From: Cribrihabitans_A pelagius
GTDB taxonomy: Bacteria > Pseudomonadota > Alphaproteobacteria > Rhodobacterales > Rhodobacteraceae
Length of the DNA: 64,000 bases
NCBI RefSeq assembly: GCF_048820915.1
Contig: NZ_JBMERR010000018.1
Location: 1 to 64,000, forward strand
Direction of reading: 5' to 3'
In this document: positions 51,954-61,084 of the stretch, piece by piece
Numbering within the stretch: the first letter of the stretch is position 1
Layout of the letters: each line of letters starts with the position of its first letter
Translations under genes and position numbers: made by a program
Notes under the pieces: generated by a model
What the model saw: only the letters and a program-made list of their open reading frames with translations
Told to the model about the DNA's origin: nothing
Database searches by the model: none

Positions 51954-52021
51954 AGGTTCGTCGCAGCCTCTGGACGCCGCTGGCCTGCCCGCATAGCCTG
52001 CCCGCAAAGGAGGCTTCGAGC

Positions 52022-54037
52022 ATGACCAACCCGCTTCTGTCCCAATGGGTCACGCCCTTCGGGATCGCGCCCTTCGCGGAGATTTCCGACAAGGACTTTG
52101 CCCCGGCGCTGGATGCCGCGCTGACGGCCCACAATGCGCAGGTCGCGGCCATCGCCAGCGACCCCGCACCGCCGGACTTCGCAAATGTGATCGGCGCGCT
52201 GGAAACGCCCTGCCGCGAGCTGGAGCAGGTGCTCTCGGTCTTCTTCACCGTGGCGGGCGCCGACAGCAATCCCAAGCGGCAGGAGCTGCAGCGGGAATTC
52301 TCGCCGCGGCTGGCGGCGCATTTCTCCGCCATCACCGCGAACAAGGCGCTTTATGCGCGGGTGAAGGCGGTCTGGGAGCAGCGCGACAGCCTGGAGCTGA
52401 CGGACGAGCAGCAGCGCGTGCTGATGCTGACCCACCGCGGCTTCGTGCGCGGCGGCGCGGCGCTGGAAGGGGCAGAGGACGTCCGCATGCAGGAGATCAA
52501 GGGCAGGCTTGCGGCACTTGGCACCCAGTTCACCCAGAACCTGCTGGCGGATGAGCGGGAGCGGATTCTGCCGCTTGCCGAAGCGGACCTCGAAGGGCTG
52601 CCGGATTTTATTGTCCGTTCGGCCCGCGCGGCAGGCGAAGAGAAGGGCGCCGGTGGCCCGGTCATCACGCTGTCGCGCTCGCTGATCGTGCCCTTCCTGC
52701 AGTTCTCGCCGCGCCGCGACCTGCGCGAGAAAGCCTTCACCGCCTGGGCTGCGCGCGGCGCCGGCGGCGGCGAGACAGACAACCGCGGCATCGCTGCCGA
52801 GATCCTGCAGCTGCGCGAGGAGCGCGCCAGGCTGCTCGGATATGACAGCTTTGCGGCCTACAAGCTGGAAACCGAAATGGCCAAAACGCCCGAGGCGGTG
52901 CGCAGCCTCCTGATGGAGGTCTGGGGGCCGGCGAAGGCGCGTGCCGAAGCAGATGCCGCGGTGCTGACAGAGATGATGCACGCCGATGGCATCAACGGCG
53001 ATCTCGAGCCCTGGGACTGGCGCTACTACGCGGCCAAGCGGCGCAAGGCCGAGCATGATCTCGATGAGGCGGAACTGAAACCCTACCTGCAGCTCGACCG
53101 GATGATCGAGGCCGCCTTCGCCTGCGCCACGCGCCTCTTCGGGCTGTCGTTCAAGCCGCTGGACATCCCGCTCTACCACCCGGACTGCCGGGCCTGGGAG
53201 GTGACCCGCGACGGCGAACATCTTGCGGTTTTCATCGGCGACTATTTTGCCCGCGGCTCCAAACGCTCCGGTGCCTGGTGCTCGGCGATGCGCAGCCAGG
53301 CGAAACACCCCGAGCGGCAGACACCTGTGGTGATCAACGTCTGCAACTTCGCCAAGGGCGACCCGGCGCTCCTGTCCTGGGACGATGCCGGCACGCTGTT
53401 CCACGAATTCGGCCACGCGCTGCATCAGATGCTGTCGGACGTGACCTATGACAGCATCTCGGGCACCTCGGTGGCGCGCGATTTCGTGGAACTGCCGAGC
53501 CAGCTTTACGAACACTGGCTGGAGGTGCCGGAGGTGCTGCAGGAGTTCGCCACCCATGCGGAGACCGGCACGCCGATGCCGGAAGACCTGCTGCAGAAGG
53601 TGCTGGGGGCGGCCAATTTCGACATGGGGTTCCAGACCGTGGAATACGTGGCCTCGGCGCTGGTGGATCTCGCGTTCCACGACGGCCCGGCGCCCGCCGA
53701 TCCGATGGCGGAGCAGGCCCGGGTGCTGGAGGGGATCGGCCTGCCGCATGCCATCACCATGCGCCATGCGACGCCGCATTTCGCGCATGTGTTCTCGGGA
53801 GACGGCTATTCCTCGGGGTACTACAGCTACATGTGGTCTGAGGTGATGGACGCGGATGCCTTTGCCGCCTTCAAGGAAGCGGGCGGCCCCTTCGACGCCG
53901 AGCGCGCCGCCGCGCTGGAGGAGCATATCCTGTCAGCGGGCGGCTCGCGCGATCCGGCCGAACTCTACACCGCCTTCCGCGGCCGCCTGCCCGGAGTCGA
54001 CGCCTTGCTGACGGGCCGCGGTTTGGTGCCAAGCTGA
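52022..54037 (+). CDS. M3-family zinc metallopeptidase (oligopeptidase)
   Basis: A 671-residue cytosolic thimet-like peptidase that cleaves short peptides. The zinc site is TLFHEFGHALHQMLS (HExxH near residue 460) with the third ligand Glu in the VELPSQLYEHW helix. RKAEHDLDEAELKPYLQLDR and HVFSGDGYSSGYYSYMWSE are typical of Dcp/OpdA. Start at 52022 (MTNPLLSQW) with AAGGAGG upstream. It could be oligopeptidase A or dipeptidyl carboxypeptidase; sequence alone does not decide. Confidence 0.92.
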   Translation: MTNPLLSQWVTPFGIAPFAEISDKDFAPALDAALTAHNAQVAAIASDPAPPDFANVIGALETPCRELEQVLSVFFTVAGADSNPKRQELQREFSPRLAAHFSAITANKALYARVKAVWEQRDSLELTDEQQRVLMLTHRGFVRGGAALEGAEDVRMQEIKGRLAALGTQFTQNLLADERERILPLAEADLEGLPDFIVRSARAAGEEKGAGGPVITLSRSLIVPFLQFSPRRDLREKAFTAWAARGAGGGETDNRGIAAEILQLREERARLLGYDSFAAYKLETEMAKTPEAVRSLLMEVWGPAKARAEADAAVLTEMMHADGINGDLEPWDWRYYAAKRRKAEHDLDEAELKPYLQLDRMIEAAFACATRLFGLSFKPLDIPLYHPDCRAWEVTRDGEHLAVFIGDYFARGSKRSGAWCSAMRSQAKHPERQTPVVINVCNFAKGDPALLSWDDAGTLFHEFGHALHQMLSDVTYDSISGTSVARDFVELPSQLYEHWLEVPEVLQEFATHAETGTPMPEDLLQKVLGAANFDMGFQTVEYVASALVDLAFHDGPAPADPMAEQARVLEGIGLPHAITMRHATPHFAHVFSGDGYSSGYYSYMWSEVMDADAFAAFKEAGGPFDAERAAALEEHILSAGGSRDPAELYTAFRGRLPGVDALLTGRGLVPS

Positions 54038-54069
54038 GAAAGCGCCCTGCCGGGCGCTGCCTCCGGCGG

Positions 54070-54130
54070 GGGTATTTCCGGCCAGAAAGTGGCAGCGGGC
54101 GCCTGCGCCACTTTCTGGCCGGAAATACCC
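54070..54130. repeat. 24-bp perfect inverted repeat (long hairpin)
   Basis: The arms at 54070-54093 and 54107-54130 are perfectly complementary over 24 bases with a 13-base GC-rich loop. The arm contains TATTTCCGGCCAGAAAGTGG. It lies 33 bases after the M3 peptidase stop and 45 before the convergent hydroxyacid dehydrogenase end, so it could terminate both. It has no T-run, and such length suggests either a Rho-independent stop of unusual form or a dispersed intergenic palindrome of the genome. Confidence 0.85.
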
Positions 54131-54174
54131 TGGGGAAAATGCGCCGCAAGGCGCAGGGGGGCAAGCCCCCCGCC

Positions 54175-55107
54175 TCAGTAGCCGCGCTGGCGGTCCACCA
54201 GATGCAGAAGCGGCTCGCCCGCCTCGCTGCGGCGGATGTTTTCGGCGATGAGTTCGGCGGCTGTGCTATCCCGGGTCTCCGAGGCGATGTGCGGGGTCAC
54301 GGTCACCTGCGGGTGTTGCCAATAGGGGTGCGAGGCGGGCAGCGGTTCCATACGGAAGACGTCGAGCGTGGCGTGGCCGATCTCGCCGCTGTCCAGTGCC
54401 CTGAGCAGCGCCGCGTCATCGATCAACGGGCCGCGGCCCGGATTGAGGATGCGCGCGCCGCGCGGCAGCCAGGCGAGGGTTTTGGCGTTGAGGGTGTTTT
54501 CCGTCTCCGGCGTATCGGCCAGCAGGAGGACAAGAATTTCTGCTTCCGAAAGCGCGGCCTTCAGACCCTCGGATCCGTTATGGCAGGTAATGCCCTCGAT
54601 GTCCTTGGGGCTGCGGCTCCAGCCGGTGACGTTGAAGCCCAGACCGGCCAGCGTGCGGGCGGCGGCGGACCCCAGCGCGCCGAGGCCCAGCACGGTCACC
54701 TTGCGGTTGCGCGCCAGCGGCGGCACGCGGCGGTGCCAGCGCCCGTTCAGCCCGTGGATGTGGGCATCCATTCCCAGATGGTAGCGCAGCACATGGCCTG
54801 CGACCCATTCGGTCATGCCCTCCTGCAGCCCGCTGTCAGCCATCCGCGTCAATGGCACGGTGAGGGTCCTGTTGGGGGCGATGCGCTCCACCCCGGCCCA
54901 GAGGCTGAGCACCGCCTTCAGCCGGGTGAAGGCGGTGAAATCGCTAACCGGACCATCCGGCGCGTAGACGATGTAGTCCACGTCCTGCGGGGCATAGCTG
55001 CCGCTCAGCTGCGCGTCCACGCCGTGCCGGTCCAGCTCCGCCTTGAGCAGCGGCTGGTAGGCGGGCCAGGCCTCGGGACGGCCCGCAAAAAGTACATTGA
55101 CGGTCAT
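54175..55107 (-). CDS. ghrA: D-2-hydroxyacid dehydrogenase (glyoxylate/hydroxypyruvate reductase A type)
   Basis: A 310-residue NAD(P)H-dependent reductase. The nucleotide-binding fold is VTVLGLGALGSAAARTLAGL and the downstream FNVTGWSRSPKDIEG. The catalytic Arg is in LLLADTPETENTLN and the His in GHATLDVFRMEPLPASHPYW. It probably reduces glyoxylate or hydroxypyruvate. It follows rodA by 9 bases and may be read from the shape operon. The symbol is by family resemblance; specificity is unproven. Confidence 0.85.
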   Translation of the reverse strand: MTVNVLFAGRPEAWPAYQPLLKAELDRHGVDAQLSGSYAPQDVDYIVYAPDGPVSDFTAFTRLKAVLSLWAGVERIAPNRTLTVPLTRMADSGLQEGMTEWVAGHVLRYHLGMDAHIHGLNGRWHRRVPPLARNRKVTVLGLGALGSAAARTLAGLGFNVTGWSRSPKDIEGITCHNGSEGLKAALSEAEILVLLLADTPETENTLNAKTLAWLPRGARILNPGRGPLIDDAALLRALDSGEIGHATLDVFRMEPLPASHPYWQHPQVTVTPHIASETRDSTAAELIAENIRRSEAGEPLLHLVDRQRGY

Positions 55108-55116
55108 CGGGGCTCC

Positions 55117-56268
55117 TTAGCGTGCGGCTTGCCGGGGGCGGTGGATTTGGGCGCTTTGCACCAGGCCGAAGGCGCCGAGCAGCACCAGCATCGCCGAGCC
55201 GCCGTAGGAGACCATCGGCAGCGGCACCCCCACCACCGGCGCCAGCCCCATCACCATCGACATGTTCACCGCGAAGAACAAAAAGAAGGTGATTGCGATA
55301 CCCATGGTCACCAGCGACGAGAAACGGTCCTTGGTGGCTATCGCGGTGGCGATGCAGAAGGCGATGATCAGCATGTAGAGCCCCAGAAGGGTGAAGCCGC
55401 CGATGAAGCCGAACTCCTCGGCCAGGGTGGTGAAGATGAAGTCGGTGTGTTTCTCCGGCAGGAAGTTCAGCCGCGACTGCGTCCCTTGCATGAAGCCCCG
55501 GCCCGACCAGCCGCCGGAGCCGAGCGCGATCTTCGACTGGGTAATGTGGTAGCCTGCGCCCAGCGGGTCCTGCGAGGGGTCGAGGAAAGTGTCGATGCGG
55601 CGGAACTGGTAGTCCTTCAGCAATTGCCACTCGGTGCCGCGGCTTTGGAACACGGCGGTGACCAGGCCTGCGCCGGCCGCGATCACTGCGGCGAAATAGG
55701 CCCAGTGCACGCCGGCCAGGAACATCACCCCGCCGCCGGCTGCCATCAGCAGGATCGAGGTGCCGAGGTCGGGCTGTTTCAGCACCAGCGCAGTGGGCAG
55801 CAGGATCAGCCCCACCGGGATCAGCACCCAGAGCGGCCGGGAGGTGCGCTCCGACGGCAGCCAGTCGTAATAGGCGGCGAGCAGCATCACCAGTGTGATC
55901 TTGGTCATCTCGGATGGTTGCAGCCGCATGAAGCCAAGATCGATCCAGCGCTGCGCGCCCATGCCGACGGTGCCGAACAGCTCCACCGCGACCAGCAGCA
56001 GCAGCGAGACCAGATAGGCCGCCGCCGAGATATTGCGCCAGAACCAGATCGGGATCAGCGCCACCAGGAGCATGCCCGCCATGCCCACGGCAAAGCGTTT
56101 CACCTGCGGCTCCACCCAGGGGGAGAACGAACCGCCGGCCACCGAGTACAGCATCAGGAAGCCGACGCCCGCGACGGTCACCAGAAGCAGCGTCAGCCCC
56201 CAGTTCAGGTAGAGGATCTTGCGCAGTCCGGTGGGCGTCGACTGTGCGTGATAGGCGAGATAGCTCAT
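55117..56268 (-). CDS. rodA: rod-shape peptidoglycan polymerase RodA
   Basis: A 383-residue SEDS glycosyltransferase with about ten transmembrane segments. It opens GLRKILYLNWGLTLLLVTVA. SEDS motifs include KQPDLGTSILLMAAGGGVMF and the catalytic-loop region GSGGWSGRGFMQGTQSRLNF with LPEKHTDFIFTTLAEEFGF. It polymerises lipid II with PBP2 for elongation. Its start overlaps the mrdA stop (ATGA at 56265-56268). Confidence 0.95.
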   Translation of the reverse strand: MSYLAYHAQSTPTGLRKILYLNWGLTLLLVTVAGVGFLMLYSVAGGSFSPWVEPQVKRFAVGMAGMLLVALIPIWFWRNISAAAYLVSLLLLVAVELFGTVGMGAQRWIDLGFMRLQPSEMTKITLVMLLAAYYDWLPSERTSRPLWVLIPVGLILLPTALVLKQPDLGTSILLMAAGGGVMFLAGVHWAYFAAVIAAGAGLVTAVFQSRGTEWQLLKDYQFRRIDTFLDPSQDPLGAGYHITQSKIALGSGGWSGRGFMQGTQSRLNFLPEKHTDFIFTTLAEEFGFIGGFTLLGLYMLIIAFCIATAIATKDRFSSLVTMGIAITFFLFFAVNMSMVMGLAPVVGVPLPMVSYGGSAMLVLLGAFGLVQSAQIHRPRQAAR

Positions 56269-58214
56269 GCCTTGGACCTCGCGCTGTCTGCCGGGCGGCG
56301 CTCCTCGCGCTCGCGCTCCAGCCGTTCCTGCTGCGCCTTGATGCGGCTGCGGTCGGCCTTGGGGTAGGCTTCCAGCGGCGGGGTGCCGTCGTAAAGCGCC
56401 TGCAACAGCACGTCGCGCGCCACCGGGGCCGCCGCGGTGGAGCCGCCGCCGCCGTGCTCGACCACCACCGCAACCGCGTATTTCGGGTTGTCGTAGGGGG
56501 CAAAGCAGACAAACAACGCGTGGTCGCGGCGCTCCCAGGGCAGGTCTTCGTTGCGGATCACGCCCGCCGCGCGTTCGGCGGCGGTGATGTTGCGGACCTG
56601 GCTGGTGCCGGTCTTGCCCGCCATGCGCATGTCATCGGCGATGATGCGGGAGCGGTAGGCGGTGCCGCGGCGGTCGTTGCTGACCGAATGCATGCCCCGG
56701 CGCACCATGCGCAGGTTGTTCTCGCTGATGCCCAGCGGCTCGCCAGCGCCGTCCGGCTGCTCCACTCCGTCGATCGACTTCAACAGCCGCGGCGTCACGC
56801 TGCGGCCGGTGGCGATGCGGGCCGACATCACCGCCAGCTGCAGGGGCGAGGCCAGCATGTAGCCCTGGCCGATCGACACGTTCACGGTGTCGCCGACCAG
56901 CCAGTCCTGGCCATAGGAGCGCCGCTTCCACTCCTTGGTCGGGGCCAGCCCCTGCGCCACCGCAGACATCGGCAGGTCGTGGCGCACGCCGAGGCCGAAG
57001 CGGTTGGCCATTTCGGTGATCTTGTCGATGCCGACCTTGATGGCGACATCGTAATAATAGACATCGCAGGAGCGTTTCAGCGAGGTGTTGAGATCGACAT
57101 GGCCGTGGCCTGCGCGTTTCCAGCAGTGGAAGCGGCGGCCGGAGACCTCAAGATGGCCGGGGCACCAGACGGTTTCCTCCGGCCCGATCAGCCCGGCCTC
57201 CAGCGCCGCAAGCGCGGTGATCATCTTGAAGGTTGAGCCGGGCGGGTAGGTGCCCTGCACAGTCTTGTTGGCAAGCGGCCGGTAGGGGTCCCCGGTCAGC
57301 ATCCGGTAGTCGGCGACCGAGATGCCGCGCACAAACAGGTTGGGGTCGAAGCTGGGCGAAGAGCAGATCGCGCGCACGTCGCCCTTTTCGCAGTCGATCA
57401 CCACAGCGGCAGCGCTTTCATTGCCAAGCCGCGCCTGCACATAGGCTTGCAGGCCCGCGTCGATGGTCAGCTGCATGTCGGCGCCCGCCACCCCCTCCTG
57501 CCGGTCCAGCTCGCGCATCACCCGGCCGGTGGCGTTGACCTCCACCCGCTTGGCGCCCGCCTTGCCGCGCAGCACGTCCTCGCGCCGGGCCTCGAAGCCG
57601 ACCTTGCCGATCTGGAAGCGCGGGATGCGCAGGATCGGCTCGGGGTCTTCCAGCTTCGACAGGTCATAGTCGGAGACCGGGCCCACGTAGCCGACCACAT
57701 GAGCGAAGTCCTCCAGCTGCGGATAGACCCGGGTCAGGCCCACCTCCGGCGTGATGCCGGGCAGGGCGGGGGCGTTCACCGCGACCTTCGAGATGTCCTG
57801 CCAGCCGATCCGGTCGGCCAGCGTTATCGGCAGGAAGGGCGGCGAGCGCCGCATTTCGGCGCGGGCGCGCTCCAGGTCCTCCGGGTCGAGCGGCAGGAGC
57901 TTGGTGAGCCGGGCGATCACCTCCTCCACGTCGCCTGCGTCTTCCGGCACCACGGTGATCCTGTAGGAGGGCGAGTTCTGGGCGATAATCCGGCCGTTGC
58001 GGTCGAAGATCTCGCCCCGCGCGGGGGGCAGCAGCCGGATGTTAATACGGTTTTCCTCGGCCAGCAGGCGGAATTCATCGGCCTGATCGACCTGCAGATA
58101 GCGCATCCGCGCCGCCAGCCCGCCGGCAAAGCCCAGCTGCAAGCCGCCCAGGAGCAGGGCGCGGCGGGACATCTTGCGGTGCGAGGCGTCGGTATCCTTG
58201 GGGCTGCGGCGCAT
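56265..58214 (-). CDS. mrdA: penicillin-binding protein 2
   Basis: A 649-residue class B transpeptidase for elongation. A cytoplasmic tail and one transmembrane helix (ALLLGGLQLGFAGGLAARM) precede the pedestal domain. The transpeptidase domain has SxxK in PPGSTFKMITALAA, SxN in the LKRSCDVYY stretch (here SCD, as in other PBP2), and KTGT in AGKTGTSQVRN. Start at 58214 (MRRSPKDTD), overlapping the mreD stop; a longer frame to 58427 lies within mreD and is rejected. Works with RodA. Confidence 0.95.
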   Translation of the reverse strand: MRRSPKDTDASHRKMSRRALLLGGLQLGFAGGLAARMRYLQVDQADEFRLLAEENRINIRLLPPARGEIFDRNGRIIAQNSPSYRITVVPEDAGDVEEVIARLTKLLPLDPEDLERARAEMRRSPPFLPITLADRIGWQDISKVAVNAPALPGITPEVGLTRVYPQLEDFAHVVGYVGPVSDYDLSKLEDPEPILRIPRFQIGKVGFEARREDVLRGKAGAKRVEVNATGRVMRELDRQEGVAGADMQLTIDAGLQAYVQARLGNESAAAVVIDCEKGDVRAICSSPSFDPNLFVRGISVADYRMLTGDPYRPLANKTVQGTYPPGSTFKMITALAALEAGLIGPEETVWCPGHLEVSGRRFHCWKRAGHGHVDLNTSLKRSCDVYYYDVAIKVGIDKITEMANRFGLGVRHDLPMSAVAQGLAPTKEWKRRSYGQDWLVGDTVNVSIGQGYMLASPLQLAVMSARIATGRSVTPRLLKSIDGVEQPDGAGEPLGISENNLRMVRRGMHSVSNDRRGTAYRSRIIADDMRMAGKTGTSQVRNITAAERAAGVIRNEDLPWERRDHALFVCFAPYDNPKYAVAVVVEHGGGGSTAAAPVARDVLLQALYDGTPPLEAYPKADRSRIKAQQERLEREREERRPADSARSKA

Positions 58215-58750
58215 CAGCGGCCTCCCAGGGTTTCGGCTTCGGCGGGCGAGAGCTTGCGCACGCCCATCAAGCTTTGGCTGAACCAGACCACGGCCGGGTA
58301 GGCGAGGATGGTCATCACCGTCTGGATCACCGAGAGGCTCACCGGCGCGCGCGGCACGCCGAACAGGGCGAGCGTCAGCCGCTCCAGCGTGGCGATGCCA
58401 ATGAGCACTAGCGCCACTGCCAGCCATTCGCCGGCAAAGGTTGCTTCCCGCTGCGGTGCGGCGCGCGCCTTCAGCAGCTCGCAGCCCAGCACCGCAAGCA
58501 GCGCCAGCAGCCCGGGCGGGCGCTGAAACAGAAGATCGGCCAGAAGCATCACCAGCGCAATCGACAGCGCAGGCACGTAGTCGGGCCGCCGCAGCGACCA
58601 GGCCATCGCCAGCGCCAGCAGGAAGTCCGGCGGCGCCCAGCGGCGCGGCTCGGTGTCCAGCGGAAGGAGGTGGAAGAAGAGGATCACCAGCGCCAGGCCT
58701 GGGAAGGCGGCGCGCATGGCCCAGATCCTGGCGGGGGCGGGGTTAGCCAT
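58214..58750 (-). CDS. mreD: rod shape-determining protein MreD
   Basis: A 178-residue inner-membrane protein with about five hydrophobic segments (FPGLALVILFFHLLPL first, then LLALLAVLGCELL and WLAVALVLIGIATL). Start at 58750 (MANPAPAR) overlaps the mreC stop by eight bases; a longer frame to 58843 lies inside mreC. Sequence is poorly conserved in this family, so identity rests mainly on position between mreC and mrdA. Confidence 0.88.
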   Translation of the reverse strand: MANPAPARIWAMRAAFPGLALVILFFHLLPLDTEPRRWAPPDFLLALAMAWSLRRPDYVPALSIALVMLLADLLFQRPPGLLALLAVLGCELLKARAAPQREATFAGEWLAVALVLIGIATLERLTLALFGVPRAPVSLSVIQTVMTILAYPAVVWFSQSLMGVRKLSPAEAETLGGR

Positions 58751-59690
58751 TGGTAGCGGCCTCCTCCCCGCTGTCCGCATCCGTTTCCGCGCCCAGGCTT
58801 TCGGGCCGGGCCTGCGGCACCGGATCGCCCGGGGCGGGGCCAACCAGCGCGCCGGGATCCTCGATCACCTCGGTGCCGTGGTGGCGCAGCACGCGCAGGT
58901 ATTCGAGCCGGCCGTAGTCCGCCGAGAGCCGCACCCGCATCCGGCCGGAGCGGTCCTTGGCGACCTGGCCGATCAGCAGCCCCGCTGGAAACACCGAGCC
59001 GTCGCCCGAGGTCACCACCCGGTCGCCGGGGCGCACCAGGTCGGGGTTCTCCAGGAAGCTCAGCACAGGTCCGGCGCTGTTGTCGCCGGTGACCAGCGCG
59101 GTCTGGCCGGAGGGCTGGATGGTGGCAGGCACCGCACTTGCGGCATCGGTCAGCAGGATCACCCGGGCGGTGTCGCGCCCGGTGCCGGAAATGCGCCCCA
59201 CCAGGCCGATCCCGTCCATCGCGGCCCAGCCGTCATGCACGCCGTCGCGGGCGCCGACATTCAGCAGCACCGATTGGCGGAACGGCGAGCCGCTGTCGGC
59301 CATCACCACGCCGGTGATATAGGTGAGCTGCGGGTCCAGCCGCACGTTGTTGAGATCCAGCAGCCGGGCGTTTTCCTGCTCGAGCTGCAGCGCCGCCTCC
59401 TTCCATGCCCGCATCTGGCGCAGCTCGCTGCGCAGCTCGCGGTTCTGCTCGGCCAGGCGCTGATAGCTCTGGAAGTCACGCCACAGGTTGATGGTGGCGG
59501 TGACCGGCACCATCGCCCAGTCCATGTTGGGCACCACCCGGTCCGCGACCTGCGCCCGGAACCGCTCCATCCGCGGGCTGTCGATGCGCCAGACGATGAA
59601 GACCGCGGCCAGGCACAGGCACAGCACCGCCAGCAGCAGGCGCCGCAGCGGAGCGGTGTAATCGTCGCGCTGAGAGCGGTCTTTTGCCAC
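58743..59690 (-). CDS. mreC: rod shape-determining protein MreC
   Basis: A 315-residue bitopic periplasmic scaffold. One transmembrane helix (LLLAVLCLCLAAVFIVW) near residues 15-35 is followed by a coiled coil (SYQRLAEQNRELRSELRQMR) and the beta-barrel domain with GLVGRISGTGRDTARVILLT and DRVVTSGDGSVFPAGLLIGQ. The C-terminal tail is acidic and Pro-rich. Part of the elongasome, bridging PBP2/RodA to MreB. Confidence 0.94.
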   Translation of the reverse strand: MAKDRSQRDDYTAPLRRLLLAVLCLCLAAVFIVWRIDSPRMERFRAQVADRVVPNMDWAMVPVTATINLWRDFQSYQRLAEQNRELRSELRQMRAWKEAALQLEQENARLLDLNNVRLDPQLTYITGVVMADSGSPFRQSVLLNVGARDGVHDGWAAMDGIGLVGRISGTGRDTARVILLTDAASAVPATIQPSGQTALVTGDNSAGPVLSFLENPDLVRPGDRVVTSGDGSVFPAGLLIGQVAKDRSGRMRVRLSADYGRLEYLRVLRHHGTEVIEDPGALVGPAPGDPVPQARPESLGAETDADSGEEAATNG

Positions 59691-59738
59691 GGGACTCCTT
59701 CCGGCCGGCTGCGGAGCGGCGCGCGGCCGTCTTTGGCC

Positions 59739-60785
59739 TTAGCTGTCGTAGTCGATCGCGTGGGCCAGCTGCTTTTCGTATTCCAGCGCCTTGCCGGTGC
59801 CAAGCGCCACGCAGTTGAGGCTTTCGTCGGCGATGGAGACCGCCAGCCCGGTCTGCTCCCGCAAGGCGAGGTCGAGATCGCCCAAAAGCGCGCCGCCGCC
59901 GGTCAGCATCACGCCGCGGTCGACGATGTCGGCGGCCAGATCCGGCGGCGTGGTCTCCAGCGCGGTCATCACCGCCTCGCAGATCTGCTGCACCGGCTCG
60001 GCCAGGGCTTCGGCAACCTGGGCCTGGGAAATCTCGATCTCCTTCGGCACGCCATTCAGCAGGTCGCGGCCGCGGATCTGCATCGACTGGCCGCGGCCGT
60101 CGTCGGGCATCCGGGCGGTGCCGATCGAGGTCTTGATACGCTCAGCCGTGGCCTCGCCCACCAAGAGGTTCTGCTGGCGCCGCAGGTAGGAGATGATCGC
60201 CTCGTCCATGCGGTCGCCGCCGACGCGGACCGAGCGCGCATAGACGATATCGCCCAGCGACAGCACCGCCACCTCGGTGGTGCCGCCGCCAATGTCGACA
60301 ACCATGTTGCCGGTCGGATCGGTGATCGGCATGCCCGCGCCGATGGCGGCGGCAATCGGCTCGGCAATCAGGCCCGCGCGGCGCGCGCCTGCCGACAGCA
60401 CCGACTGGCGGATCGCGCGCTTTTCGACCGGGGTGGCGCCATGCGGCACGCAGACGATGATCTTGGGTTTGGAGAAGGTCGAGCGCTTGTGCACCTTGCG
60501 GATGAAGTGCTTGATCATCTCCTCGGCGGTGTCGAAGTCGGCAATCACGCCTTCGCGCATCGGCCGGATCGCCTCGATCGAGCCGGGGGTGCGGCCCAGC
60601 ATCAGCTTGGCATCCTCACCCACGGCCAGCACCTTCTTGACGCCGTCCTTGACGTGATAGGCAACTACGGAAGGCTCGGACAGGATCACACCGCGGCCCT
60701 TCACATAGACCAGCGTGTTTGCCGTGCCGAGGTCGATGGCCATGTCCGAAGTGAACAGACCGCCTAAATTTCCGAATAGCGCCAT
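59739..60785 (-). CDS. mreB: rod shape-determining actin-like protein MreB
   Basis: A 348-residue bacterial actin. Phosphate 1 loop AIDLGTANTLVYVKGRGVIL, phosphate 2 VVDIGGGTTEVAVLSLGDIV and adenosine-binding GVMLTGGGALLGDLDLALRE are all intact. It forms the cytoplasmic filaments that guide wall elongation. First gene of the operon mreB-mreC-mreD-mrdA-rodA. Confidence 0.97.
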   Translation of the reverse strand: MALFGNLGGLFTSDMAIDLGTANTLVYVKGRGVILSEPSVVAYHVKDGVKKVLAVGEDAKLMLGRTPGSIEAIRPMREGVIADFDTAEEMIKHFIRKVHKRSTFSKPKIIVCVPHGATPVEKRAIRQSVLSAGARRAGLIAEPIAAAIGAGMPITDPTGNMVVDIGGGTTEVAVLSLGDIVYARSVRVGGDRMDEAIISYLRRQQNLLVGEATAERIKTSIGTARMPDDGRGQSMQIRGRDLLNGVPKEIEISQAQVAEALAEPVQQICEAVMTALETTPPDLAADIVDRGVMLTGGGALLGDLDLALREQTGLAVSIADESLNCVALGTGKALEYEKQLAHAIDYDS

Positions 60786-61084
60786 TAAGCCGGGATCCTG
60801 TAAGTGCTGCCGTTTTTTACCGTACCGACTCCGCCTGCGCTGGAGTCCCCAACCTTATATGCGCCCCGGAAGGACCGCGAAAGGGCGTATTATGGTGAAA
60901 CAGCGCCTTTCCGCCAAGCGCCGCGCTGGTGATTGGTAGATGCCAGCCGGGTGCGGCCGCGCAGGCGGGCAGGGTTCCGGGCGGCCGGACGGCGCAGGGG
61001 GGCGGCGTGTACTGCGCCTGCGCTGGCCGCTTGTTTCCGAGGCTCCGCCCGGCCCATGGCTGGGCATGGGGGGCAAGCGCCTGG
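60786..61084. promoter_or_regulatory. upstream region of the mreB operon
   Basis: 299 bases between the end of the lysozyme-like gene and mreB on the same strand. It includes an AT-richer patch near 60850-60905 that probably holds the mreB promoter, and an A/T run at 60812-60820. No sharply defined hexamers, terminator or gene could be fixed. Confidence 0.4.
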
